From Solobacterium sp. (GTDB taxonomy: Bacteria > Bacillota_I > Bacilli_A > Erysipelotrichales > Erysipelotrichaceae), in contig JAFRHT010000121.1 of NCBI GenBank assembly GCA_017433125.1, positions 1 to 32,844 on the forward strand: 32,844 bases of DNA, given 5' to 3'. The notes under the pieces are model-generated. The model was not told the origin of the DNA and did no database searches. It saw nothing but the letters and a program-made list of their open reading frames with translations. Position numbers and translations under genes: made by a program. This document shows positions 9,185 to 16,260 of the stretch, piece after piece. Every line of letters starts with the position of its first letter. Positions within the stretch are counted from its first letter, which is position 1.

Positions 9185-9227
9185 GCAAAACATGTGCGGA
9201 TATCCGCCATGATCATGCATGTTTTGC
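9185..9227. repeat. Nested palindromes, possible operator or cruciform
   Basis: Outer perfect 10-bp arms GCAAAACATG (9185-9194) and CATGTTTTGC (9218-9227) enclose two perfect palindromes back to back, GCGGATATCCGC (9196-9207) and CATGATCATG (9208-9217). It lies between the divergent transketolase and transporter promoters. No T-run follows, so it is not a terminator. The rest of this 359-base gap (9019-9377) holds only the two promoters and leaders. Confidence 0.8.
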
Positions 9228-9299
9228 CTTTAGCATCGGTTTGTTTCAGCCGGATAAACGGTTCTGTATATGGAATTTTATCCATCCGGGTTTTTTTCG

Positions 9300-9328
9300 T
9301 TGAAAAAACAGAAGAAAAGAAGTACACT
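9300..9328 (+). promoter_or_regulatory. Promoter for DUF401-like transporter
   Basis: TTGAAA at 9300-9305, a 17-base spacer, TACACT at 9323-9328. GAAGGAG stands before the ATG at 9378. Confidence 0.6.
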
Positions 9329-9377
9329 ATCATGGTTCTTATAGATTATATTAAATATATTTGGGAAGGAGTATTCA

Positions 9378-10589
9378 ATGGAGATTATCAAACTGGTGAT
9401 CGTATTTGCGGTCATGATTGCCCTGATCGTATTGAAGCAGCCGCTGGCCATTGCCGCACCGGCAGCCGGCATTGTCTGCTGGATCATGTACAGAGTACCG
9501 TTCGCAACCGGCGCCCAGGCGATCATTCACGATCTGACAGCTTTCAACACGCTGCAGCTGATCCTGATGATGTACCTGATCACATTCATGCAGAGCATGA
9601 TCAAGGCAAGAGGGGGCATTGACCAGTCTCAGAAGGCCCTGACAAGACTGTTCCACAACAACTGGATCACCTGCACGGTGGCACCGTTCATTATCGGCCT
9701 GCTGCCGGCAGCTCCGGCGGTATTCATTTCCGGTGATGTTATCAGCGAAGCCGTCGGTGACCGTCTGACCAATGAGGAAAAGGCCACGGCTGCTTCCTTC
9801 TTCCGGCATGTGTCCGAAGCGTTCATGCCGACCTACGCGGCGATCCTGACCGCGCTGGCCCTGACCGGTGTATCGGCCGGCGGGTTCGTCCTCGGCATGC
9901 TTCCGCTGATGATCATTCTGGTCCTGATCGGCTGCTTCTTTCTGTACCGGGGCAAGGTTCCGGTCAAGGCGGAAGGGGCTGCCTCTGACAACAAGGGCCG
10001 TGATTTCAAGGAATTTGTCGGCGGTATCTGGCCGATTCTCGCAGCCATCATCCTGATTGTCGGATTCGGCATGAATGTTGCCCTGACCATCCTGATTGTC
10101 ACGGTGGCGTACTTCTTTGTCGGCAAGTTCAGCTTTGATGAAATCAAGCCGTACTTCGTCTCTTCGCTCCAGCCACGGATTATCATGAACACCCTGGCTG
10201 TTTACTCATTCAAGGCCATCCTGACGTCCACGAACGTTATTTCCGCGCTGCCGGGCTTCTTTGAAAAACTGCCGATCCCGACCTTCCTGGTCTTCGTGCT
10301 GATCTGCTTCTTCGGTTCGATCGTTGCCGGTTCCCTGACCATGACAACGACAATGGTGCCGGTTGCCTTCGCAGCCATTCCGAATTCCGGTCTGCCGCTG
10401 CTGTGCCTGCTGATGTGCTCGGTCTATGCGGCCATGCAGGTATCGCCGACCCATGTCTGCCTGACGCTGTCCTGCGAACACTTCAATGTTTCCCTTGGCG
10501 CATTGATCAGGAAGACCATTCCGATTGTCGTGACATTCCTGATTGTCGCTGTCCTGTACTATCTCGGCTTCTCGGCAATCATGGCCTGA
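9378..10589 (+). CDS. DUF401-type integral membrane transporter
   Basis: A 403-residue membrane protein with about ten hydrophobic segments. It resembles DUF401 proteins of the ion transporter superfamily: the segment GLLPAAPAVFISGDVISEAV followed by EEKATAASFFRHVSEAFMPTY matches that family's proline-rich re-entrant region and RHxxE motif as I recall them. Substrate unknown; related families move organic anions. AAGGAG precedes the start. Alone between its promoter and a bidirectional terminator. The neighbourhood suggests uptake of an organic or sugar acid, but that is inference. Confidence 0.82.
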   Translation: MEIIKLVIVFAVMIALIVLKQPLAIAAPAAGIVCWIMYRVPFATGAQAIIHDLTAFNTLQLILMMYLITFMQSMIKARGGIDQSQKALTRLFHNNWITCTVAPFIIGLLPAAPAVFISGDVISEAVGDRLTNEEKATAASFFRHVSEAFMPTYAAILTALALTGVSAGGFVLGMLPLMIILVLIGCFFLYRGKVPVKAEGAASDNKGRDFKEFVGGIWPILAAIILIVGFGMNVALTILIVTVAYFFVGKFSFDEIKPYFVSSLQPRIIMNTLAVYSFKAILTSTNVISALPGFFEKLPIPTFLVFVLICFFGSIVAGSLTMTTTMVPVAFAAIPNSGLPLLCLLMCSVYAAMQVSPTHVCLTLSCEHFNVSLGALIRKTIPIVVTFLIVAVLYYLGFSAIMA

Positions 10590-10593
10590 AACT

Positions 10594-10624
10594 GAAAAAA
10601 CTCCCGCTGCGGCGGGAGTTTTTT
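10594..10624. terminator. Bidirectional terminator
   Basis: Perfect stem ACTCCCGC / GCGGGAGT (10600-10607, 10612-10619) with a TGCG loop, flanked by AAAAAA and TTTTTT. Serves the transporter and the convergent amidohydrolase-fold operon. Confidence 0.93.
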
Positions 10625-10629
10625 AATTA

Positions 10630-11574
10630 TCAGCGGTAGAAATCAGCCGCATTGTCATAGAGGATCCGGTCAATGGTATCCGGTTTCAGCGGCAGGTCTT
10701 CCACCTGTTTCACCAGATCATCCACGGAAATGGACTGGGTGGTCCAGTTGCTGGCGAAGCAGAGGCGGTTCTTCAGCTGGGTTTCGGCATAGAAGAGATA
10801 CGGTTCATAGCCGGAACCCCGCATGTTCATCTTGCGCGGTTCATGGGTTTCAAAGTTCAGGTAGACATTCTGATGCCGGTATGCCAGGGCAATGAAATCA
10901 AGCACCCACGGCCAGCCGCTGACGCCGGCCATGATCTTCAGTTCCGGGAAATCCCGGGCAACTTCATCGATATAGCGCGGGTGACCGAGATCATAGGGCA
11001 CTTCCTTGGACAGGTTCAGGCTGCTGTAGATATGCACCGGGATGCCCAGCTCACAGGCCTTGGCATACAGCGGATAATTTTTCTTGTCATTGGCCGCAAG
11101 GTGGGTGCGGAAGGCGGTCAGGTACAGGGCGTGCAGGCCATATTCCTTAACGCCTTTTTCGAGTTCCCTGACGGCTTCCATGCCTTTGTTGGGATCAACG
11201 AAGATAAAGCCCTTGAAGCGGTCCGGGAAAGCGTGGACGATTTCCGCGGTTTTCGCATTGTCGTGCGTGCTGTCACAGGTAATGCCCCATTCCACGTTGA
11301 TGCTGTCGAGGTACTCCACGAACTTTGCCGGAGTGACAGCATTTTTTTCGGCCCCGGCCCGGACGGTTTCAATCCAGGCTTCCTCGCCTTTTTCTTCCAG
11401 GATCCTGTCCAGTTCGGCAATATCCAGGCCGGCCTGGGCAGCGATGCCCGGCGCATAGGCCGTCTTATAGCCGCGGAAACTGGGATCCAGACACATGTGG
11501 GACAGGGTGGCGATCATTTCGTGTGCCTGCATCGGCATATCGAGGCAGAGATCAATTACTTTTCTTTCCCGCAT
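10630..11574 (-). CDS. Amidohydrolase-2-fold protein with altered metal site
   Basis: A 314-residue TIM-barrel protein of the amidohydrolase-2 family (PF04909), which usually contains metal-dependent hydrolases and decarboxylases. Fold features are GHPRYIDEVARDFPELKIM (residues 198-215) and HQNVYLNF. The usual metal ligands are missing: the N-terminal DxHxH is D8-L-C10-L-D12, the AHxG histidine is V218 (GVSGWPW), and the late SD(Y/W) aspartate is N276 (FASNWT). H181 remains. It may be a non-metal enzyme, use a different site, or be a pseudoenzyme. It follows a crotonase-fold gene by 2 bases. Its ribosome site is weak, so it probably depends on translational coupling. Confidence 0.85.
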   Translation of the reverse strand: MRERKVIDLCLDMPMQAHEMIATLSHMCLDPSFRGYKTAYAPGIAAQAGLDIAELDRILEEKGEEAWIETVRAGAEKNAVTPAKFVEYLDSINVEWGITCDSTHDNAKTAEIVHAFPDRFKGFIFVDPNKGMEAVRELEKGVKEYGLHALYLTAFRTHLAANDKKNYPLYAKACELGIPVHIYSSLNLSKEVPYDLGHPRYIDEVARDFPELKIMAGVSGWPWVLDFIALAYRHQNVYLNFETHEPRKMNMRGSGYEPYLFYAETQLKNRLCFASNWTTQSISVDDLVKQVEDLPLKPDTIDRILYDNAADFYR

Positions 11575-11576
11575 GA

Positions 11577-12371
11577 TTATTTACCTGTAAATTCGGCCTG
11601 TTTGCCTTCAATGACAGCCAGAAGGCCGTTCTTGCTGTCTTCGGTAGCGCCGACGATTTCGGCAGCCTGCAGCTCGAATTTCCGGGCTTCTTCCAGGTTG
11701 GCGTAGACGGACTTGCGTACGCATTCCTTGAAGTAGCGGACAGCCAGCGGGGCAGCCGTGGACATCTTGCGGGCAATCTTCATGCTTTCCTCATCCAGGT
11801 CAGCATCCGGGAACACCCGGGATACCAGGCCGAGTTCGAAAGCCTGCTGGGCGGTGAAATCATCGTTCAGGAACATGTAATCCATGATTTTGTTGCGGCC
11901 GATCCAGATCGGCAGGCGCAGGCTGCTCATGCCCCAGGAACCGACGGTGCCGTAATAAATATCACCGTCATGAATGCTGAAGGTATCACTGACGACGCGG
12001 ATGTCAAAGGCATTGAAGACGGCAGTGGAACCGCCGACACACAGCCCTCTGGCCGCGACGATGGTGCCTTTCGGATAATTGTCGATCAGTTCGACCAGCC
12101 GGCCGCCCAGCACGGAGAACGATTCCGTGATGCTGTTATCACCGCCGCCGGCAAAAGCTTTTCTGATGTCATCGGCATCAGCCCCGGCAGAGAAATTCTT
12201 CCCGGTGCTGTTCATCAGGACGGTGCGGATGCTGTCGTCCGCCTCAAATTCGCGGAATGCTTCATAGGCCTCCAGGAGCATGCGCTTGCTGAACGAATTG
12301 CGCGGCGGAACACAGAGTGTGATGATGCCGACCATACCTTCACGGCTGAGTTTAATTGTTGTATATTCCAT
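11577..12371 (-). CDS. Enoyl-CoA hydratase/isomerase family protein
   Basis: Crotonase-fold protein, 264 residues, normal length. The oxyanion-hole segments are KNFSAGADADDIR and ARGLCVGGSTAVFNAFDIRV. FTAQQAFELGLVSRVFP is the usual C-terminal crotonase helix. In place of the hydratase PE(I/L)xxGTIPGAGG it reads HDGDIYYGTVGSWG, so the normal hydratase glutamate is absent and the reaction may be isomerisation, hydrolysis or decarboxylation of an acyl-CoA. I chose the ATG at 12371, with AGGAGG 9 bases upstream, over longer forms. First of a two-gene operon with the amidohydrolase-2-fold protein. Confidence 0.88.
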   Translation of the reverse strand: MEYTTIKLSREGMVGIITLCVPPRNSFSKRMLLEAYEAFREFEADDSIRTVLMNSTGKNFSAGADADDIRKAFAGGGDNSITESFSVLGGRLVELIDNYPKGTIVAARGLCVGGSTAVFNAFDIRVVSDTFSIHDGDIYYGTVGSWGMSSLRLPIWIGRNKIMDYMFLNDDFTAQQAFELGLVSRVFPDADLDEESMKIARKMSTAAPLAVRYFKECVRKSVYANLEEARKFELQAAEIVGATEDSKNGLLAVIEGKQAEFTGK

Positions 12372-12402
12372 GGTGATCAACCTCCTGCATTTATTGTAAC
12401 TG

Positions 12403-12408
12403 ATTATA
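12403..12408 (-). promoter_or_regulatory. Candidate -10 for crotonase operon
   Basis: TATAAT read on the - strand, about 32 bases before the start codon; no convincing -35 is visible. The surrounding stretch is AT-rich and lies between divergent genes. Confidence 0.45.
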
Positions 12409-12479
12409 TATTTAAAGAAACATATGAAATAGTGCCCAGTGTTCGTGCATTCTTTGCGGAATCGTGTTATGTATTTGGC

Positions 12480-12635
12480 ATGGAAAACAGAACATATATT
12501 CCGAGCCACTGCAACGGCTGCCCGAACCACTGCCCGCTGGCCCGGCCGAGCTGCGTCATCGGCATGCAGCGGCGGGACGAAGTCGGTTACCGGGATGAAC
12601 CGGAAGCACAGGAAGAAGATAAAAAACAGCGGTGA
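12480..12635 (+). CDS. Small cysteine-rich protein, 51 residues
   Basis: Reading from ATG 12480 gives a 51-residue protein with HCNGCPNHCPL and a fourth cysteine at residue 25 (C11, C14, C18, C25), then a charged tail ending in EEDKKQR. The cysteine pattern and CPL...C spacing look like short proteins seen in gut Firmicutes and could bind zinc or an Fe-S cluster; no function is known to me. There is no clear ribosome site, but a TGTTATGTA -10-like element ends 6 bases before the ATG, so the message may be leaderless. A longer frame runs upstream but lies antisense to the crotonase gene and is not believed. Confidence 0.6.
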   Translation: MENRTYIPSHCNGCPNHCPLARPSCVIGMQRRDEVGYRDEPEAQEEDKKQR

Positions 12636-12644
12636 AGCACCGCT
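12621..12644 (-). terminator. Terminator for CARF-nuclease gene
   Basis: Stem AGCGGTG / CACCGCT (12628-12634, 12638-12644), followed on the - strand by GTTTTTT. It overlaps the stop codon of the CARF gene and the 3' end of the small + strand gene. Confidence 0.75.
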
Positions 12645-13797
12645 ATTTGATGGCTGACAGGAAGAGGTTTTTCGCGTTCCTGGTTTTGAAGTCCTTGACT
12701 TCGATCAGGCCGATGCTCAGCCGGATAAACTTATTGTAAACCCGGTATCTGAGATCGGAGTCTTCCCGGATCCGGCTGGTTGTGACAATGACCGGATGCG
12801 CTTCAATGCCGCGCAGATGCCGGGCCAGATAACCGACCTCATTGAGATCCTGAGTGGATGGCTCCGTCATCTTGCAGGAGATGAAACAGGGTTCTGATTT
12901 AAAGACAGCGAATACATCGATTTCATTGTCGAGGGTGTCGTTGCTGTCGTTGCTGGTCCAGTCGATCTTATAGCCGAGGCGGACATCGCTGAAGACGCCC
13001 TTGGCCTTGATGTACGTATACAGTTCCAGCCACTCCCCATAGGTTGTCATGTATTCCTTGTACCGCGCTGACGGATAGGAATACTTGCGGTCATGTTCAT
13101 TCAGGAAATGGTAGCTGCGGAAGCGGTTGACCATTTTTTCAACATCGTATGACTTGTTGTTGTAGTCAAGCATTTTCGGAATGCTGAACCATTCACCGGG
13201 CTGGGTGGAGGCATATCTGGCCGCCAGATAATTGCACAGGGCATGCCATGTCTTCAGATGATCAAAGATATACTCGCTCATCTCGCAGATGATGTCATAT
13301 TCTTCCTCCAGGGGCAGGGAACGGGAATTGCCGACGTTCTTGGCTCCCAGCGCGATGGTGTATGTGTCGATATCGATATGCTTGATATCGGCCATCTTGG
13401 CATTGCCGTGCTGGACATCCCGGATGGTCATGGCCCGCCGGTCAATATAGATCGGGAAGACATGGTCATGTTCCAGGCCGGCGCTGTAGCCGGCAATGGT
13501 CATGATTTCCGTGGACTTGGAGAGATTCAGATAGATCATCGCGTCCCGGCGGATATCGATGACATATTCCAGTTTGGCCTTGATATCCTCAAGACTTGAG
13601 TCATCAATCTGCACAAAGGAAAACCTGACCGGGTTGTCACGCGGATAGAGGGAGCGGATCGCTTCCTCGAGGAATGACGGGGCGGTTGTATTCAGATCCC
13701 GGGGTGAAATCATCATGAAAATTTCTTCCGGCAGGAAGGTGTTGACTGGGATCAGTGTGCTGACAATATTGGATGCGAAAAAATCGATCAGTATCAT
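12643..13797 (-). CDS. Stand-alone CARF-nuclease, Card1/DUF1887-like
   Basis: A 384-residue protein whose architecture matches the DUF1887/Card1 family. An N-terminal Rossmann-like CARF domain (about 1-150) has ILIDFFASNIVSTLIPV and the ligand loop YLNLSKSTEIM (89-99, usually LNLTGGTKxM). A middle winged-helix-like region follows. The C-terminal restriction-endonuclease fold has GEWLEL (254-259), NEIDVFAV (291-298) with D294, and FISCK (305-309), where the usual ECK has become SCK. Card1 is a type III CRISPR accessory nuclease activated by cyclic oligoadenylate; no cas genes or repeats are present here. The ATG at 13797 gives the canonical N-terminus. It has no ribosome site and lies 7 bases after TATAAT, suggesting a leaderless message. 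Confidence 0.82.
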   Translation of the reverse strand: MILIDFFASNIVSTLIPVNTFLPEEIFMMISPRDLNTTAPSFLEEAIRSLYPRDNPVRFSFVQIDDSSLEDIKAKLEYVIDIRRDAMIYLNLSKSTEIMTIAGYSAGLEHDHVFPIYIDRRAMTIRDVQHGNAKMADIKHIDIDTYTIALGAKNVGNSRSLPLEEEYDIICEMSEYIFDHLKTWHALCNYLAARYASTQPGEWFSIPKMLDYNNKSYDVEKMVNRFRSYHFLNEHDRKYSYPSARYKEYMTTYGEWLELYTYIKAKGVFSDVRLGYKIDWTSNDSNDTLDNEIDVFAVFKSEPCFISCKMTEPSTQDLNEVGYLARHLRGIEAHPVIVTTSRIREDSDLRYRVYNKFIRLSIGLIEVKDFKTRNAKNLFLSAIK

Positions 13798-13803
13798 GAT
13801 TTC

Positions 13804-13809
13804 ATTATA
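13804..13809 (-). promoter_or_regulatory. -10 element of CARF gene, leaderless arrangement
   Basis: TATAAT on the - strand ends 6 bases before the ATG, placing the predicted TSS on the A of the start codon. The -35 is poor. It lies next to the riboswitch promoter on the opposite strand. Confidence 0.55.
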
Positions 13810-13832
13810 CAGGAATTTGTTAAGAACAGTTA

Positions 13833-13861
13833 TTGACAGTCTGATATCTACCATTCATAAT
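13833..13861 (+). promoter_or_regulatory. Strong promoter for lysine riboswitch transcript
   Basis: Consensus TTGACA (13833-13838), 17-base spacer, CATAAT (13856-13861, one mismatch). The predicted TSS near 13868 begins just before the aptamer P1 helix. Confidence 0.85.
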
Positions 13862-13872
13862 CGAATCAGGTC

Positions 13873-14037
13873 GACAACAGAGGCGCGTTGATTAAGAGTA
13901 ACTGTCATGAGGCGGCATGGCCCGGGAAAGACAGCGAAAGGATGAGACGCCGAAATCACCGGTCCCATGCCCGGACCGGGGAATTGGTACTTGGCCGAAC
14001 AGGTCCTGTACTCCCACGCTGTGGAGGAGCTATTGTC
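13873..14037 (+). ncRNA. Lysine riboswitch (L box) aptamer
   Basis: The conserved core is in order: AGAGGCGCG (13879-13887), AGTA, GCGAAAGG (13934-13941), GCCGAA (13949-13954) and CTGTGGAGGAGCT (14019-14031). Pairings: P1 GACAA/TTGTC (13873-13877, 14033-14037); P2 GCGTT/GACGC (13885-13889, 13946-13950); P2a CTGTC/GACAG (13902-13906, 13930-13934); P3 CCGGTCC/GGACCGG (13959-13965, 13973-13979); P5 CCAC/GTGG. The characteristic L2-L3 kissing contact is present as GGCATGG (13914-13920) with CCATGCC (13965-13971). Known lysine riboswitches lower expression when lysine binds. It leads into a terminator and a YtcJ-type amidohydrolase gene. Confidence 0.93.
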
Positions 14038-14053
14038 ACATCCGGAACGGGAA

Positions 14054-14082
14054 GGCGATGCTCTGTTGACATTGCCTTTTTT
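14054..14082 (+). terminator. Riboswitch expression-platform terminator
   Basis: Stem GGCGATG / CATTGCC (14054-14060, 14070-14076) followed by TTTTTT. TGACA (14067-14071) in the loop and 3' arm can instead pair with TGTCA (14034-14038) of P1, a plausible short antiterminator, which fits an OFF switch. Confidence 0.85.
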
Positions 14083-14105
14083 GTCAGCCGGAAGAGTGAG
14101 GACGA

Positions 14106-15722
14106 ATGATGAAAACAATTTACTTTAACGGAAAAATCTACACCGGTGAACTGCCGCTTGTCGAAGCATTTGCAGTGGAAGGCAATGAATTTGTTGCGGC
14201 CGGCACCAATGAGGAAATCTGCGCCCTGAAGGCTGAAGGTGATGAAACAGTTGATCTGGAAGGGGCGTTTGTATGCAGCGGTTTCAATGACAGCCACATG
14301 CATCTGACCGGCTTCGGCAACGCGCTCAAAACAGCCAACCTGGCAGTTCATACCGGCTCGCTGGAAGACCTGCTGGGTGAACTGAAGCGGTTTGCGGATG
14401 AACATCCGATCGCCGAGGGCGGCTGGCTGCAGGGCCGGGGCTGGAACCAGGACTATTTCTGTGACGCAGACCGGATGCCGAACCGGTATGATCTGGACAA
14501 GGTTTCCACAGACTATCCGATCGTCATTACAAGAGCCTGCGGGCACGCATCAGTGGTCAACTCCAAGGCTCTGGAAATTGCCGGTGTCACAGCTGACACA
14601 AAGGCTCCGGACGGGGGCCGCATCGGCATTGAAAACGGTGAGCCGGACGGCCGGTTCTTCGACAATGCCATGCCGATCATTTCGTCTCTGATCCCGGTTC
14701 CGACCAAGGAAGACATCAAGGAAATGATCCGCCTGGCCAGCAAGGCAGCAAACAGTTTTGGTGTGACCAGCGTTCAGTCCGATGACCTGGATACCTTCAA
14801 GGGTGTATCCTGGCGGGTCATCAAGGAAGCCTTCCAGGAAGTTGAAGCGGAAGGAGGCCTGACCGTACGTGTCTATGAACAGAGCCGGTTCCCGACCTTT
14901 GCCGGCTTCAAGGAATTCGTTGATGAAGGCAATGTGACCGGCGTCGGCACAGAAAACTTCAAGATCGGCCCGCTGAAGATGCTCGGTGACGGTGCCCTGG
15001 GGGCCAGAACCGCTTTCCTGAGCCGGCCGTACGCGGATGATCCGAATGCCACCGGCCTGGCGATCTACAGCGTGGAAGAAATGAATGCCATGGTTGAATA
15101 CGCCAATGACCACAACATGCACGTGGCCATCCACGCGATCGGCGATGCCTGCCTTGACCGGGTGCTGAATGCCGTTGAACTGGCACTGAAGAAGAACCCG
15201 CGTGAAGACCACCGTCATGGTGTTGTCCACTGCCAGATTTCCCGGCCGGAACAGCTGCAGCGGATCGCTGACCTGAAGATGCATGTCTATGCCCAGAGCA
15301 TCTTCCTGGATTATGATACAAAGATTGTTGAAGCCCGGGTCGGCAAGGAACTCGCTTCCACCAGCTATAGCTGGAAGACCCTGATGGATAAGGGCGTGTC
15401 CGTATCCAACGGTTCTGACTGCCCGGTTGAACTGCCGTTTGCCCTGGGCGGTATCCAGTGCGCGGTTACCCGGAAGTCCTTGCACGGCGGTGAAGTCTAC
15501 CTGCCGGAACAGGCCTTCACGGTGCAGGAAGCGATTGATAGCTTCACCATCCGTTCTGCCGAAGCCAGCTTCGAAGAGAACCGGAAAGGCCGGATCGCTG
15601 CCGGTATGCTCGCTGACTTTGTTGTCCTGAGTGAAAACCCGTTCGAAGTTTCGGCGGACACCATCAAGGATATCAAGATCCTCGGCACATACATGGACGG
15701 CCGGAAGGTTTACGCCGGCTGA
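14106..15722 (+). CDS. YtcJ-type metal-dependent amidohydrolase
   Basis: A 538-residue amidohydrolase-3 family protein, full length. Metal-site features are DSHMH (H64, H66), GDGALG (carrying the usual acidic segment), VAIHAIGD, VHCQIS and SNGSDCPVE with D438. Members hydrolyse C-N bonds of amides or formamides; the substrate is unknown. It has no signal peptide. GTGAGG precedes two adjacent ATGs (14106 and 14109). It is the only gene between the lysine riboswitch and a terminator, so its expression should fall when lysine is high. That suggests a role in supplying lysine or a precursor, perhaps by deacylating an N-acyl compound, which is inference. Confidence 0.92.
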   Translation: MMKTIYFNGKIYTGELPLVEAFAVEGNEFVAAGTNEEICALKAEGDETVDLEGAFVCSGFNDSHMHLTGFGNALKTANLAVHTGSLEDLLGELKRFADEHPIAEGGWLQGRGWNQDYFCDADRMPNRYDLDKVSTDYPIVITRACGHASVVNSKALEIAGVTADTKAPDGGRIGIENGEPDGRFFDNAMPIISSLIPVPTKEDIKEMIRLASKAANSFGVTSVQSDDLDTFKGVSWRVIKEAFQEVEAEGGLTVRVYEQSRFPTFAGFKEFVDEGNVTGVGTENFKIGPLKMLGDGALGARTAFLSRPYADDPNATGLAIYSVEEMNAMVEYANDHNMHVAIHAIGDACLDRVLNAVELALKKNPREDHRHGVVHCQISRPEQLQRIADLKMHVYAQSIFLDYDTKIVEARVGKELASTSYSWKTLMDKGVSVSNGSDCPVELPFALGGIQCAVTRKSLHGGEVYLPEQAFTVQEAIDSFTIRSAEASFEENRKGRIAAGMLADFVVLSENPFEVSADTIKDIKILGTYMDGRKVYAG

Positions 15723-15732
15723 AACCAGACAT

Positions 15733-15772
15733 AAAAAAACCGGTGTATGGGCGACCATATACCGGTTTTTTT
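15733..15772. terminator. Bidirectional terminator
   Basis: A 12-bp stem (15739-15750 with 15755-15766, loop GCGA, one G-T pair) has A7 before and T7 after. Serves the amidohydrolase and the convergent YbjN-like gene. Confidence 0.93.
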
Positions 15773-16254
15773 CAGTTCATTCTGCGGGCTTTGTCGGTCT
15801 GCAGCACATTGACGGCTGCCTCGGCGCTCATCCGTCCCTGACGCACATCGGCAATCAGGTCGGCGTAGTGTGAAACAGCACAGATCGGGGCCAGCAGGCT
15901 TTTGCGTACCGTGTCGGTGTCGAGCTGTTCCTGCCAGAGGAAAACCGTAGCCCGGTAGCGGACATCATTTTCCTCCGTTACCTCAAAATGACCGAACAGC
16001 AGGTCGTTGTTGATGCGATTCAGTACTTTCCGCATATCATCCAGGGTTTCGTCCGGCACCGGATGCACCAGGGAAGCGGAAACCTGGTAATGGGAATCAC
16101 TGACGCTGATCACCATTTTGGTCCTGCAGGTTCTTCCCGAAAGGCTGATATTCAGATAGAAACAGCCGTACTGTTCATCGAACGCATATTTCCATTCCTG
16201 ACTGTCGAGATACGACCGGATGGAATCTTTAATTTCTGCCGAATAGGAATTCAT
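15772..16254 (-). CDS. YbjN-domain-like protein
   Basis: A 160-residue cytoplasmic protein. The pattern YLDSQEWKYAFDE...GCFYLNISLSG, with alternating strands (TKMVISVSDSHYQVSASL) and a C-terminal helical pair, resembles YbjN/type III chaperone-like domains. No catalytic motif; function unknown. The ATG has no ribosome site and stands exactly 6 bases after TATAAT, so its message may be leaderless. Confidence 0.75.
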   Translation of the reverse strand: MNSYSAEIKDSIRSYLDSQEWKYAFDEQYGCFYLNISLSGRTCRTKMVISVSDSHYQVSASLVHPVPDETLDDMRKVLNRINNDLLFGHFEVTEENDVRYRATVFLWQEQLDTDTVRKSLLAPICAVSHYADLIADVRQGRMSAEAAVNVLQTDKARRMN

Positions 16255-16260
16255 ACATGT

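Noticed and set aside
9164-9622. 152-codon + strand frame starting in the transporter leader
   Set aside because: It overlaps the transporter in another frame, has no ribosome site and would produce a low-complexity product.
11970-12479. Upstream extension of the small cysteine-rich protein frame
   Set aside because: It runs antisense through the crotonase gene; only the segment from ATG 12480 has a distinctive composition.
12636-14105. Possible CRISPR repeats next to the CARF-nuclease gene
   Set aside because: No evenly spaced direct repeats are present; the structured sequence at 13873-14082 is a lysine riboswitch.
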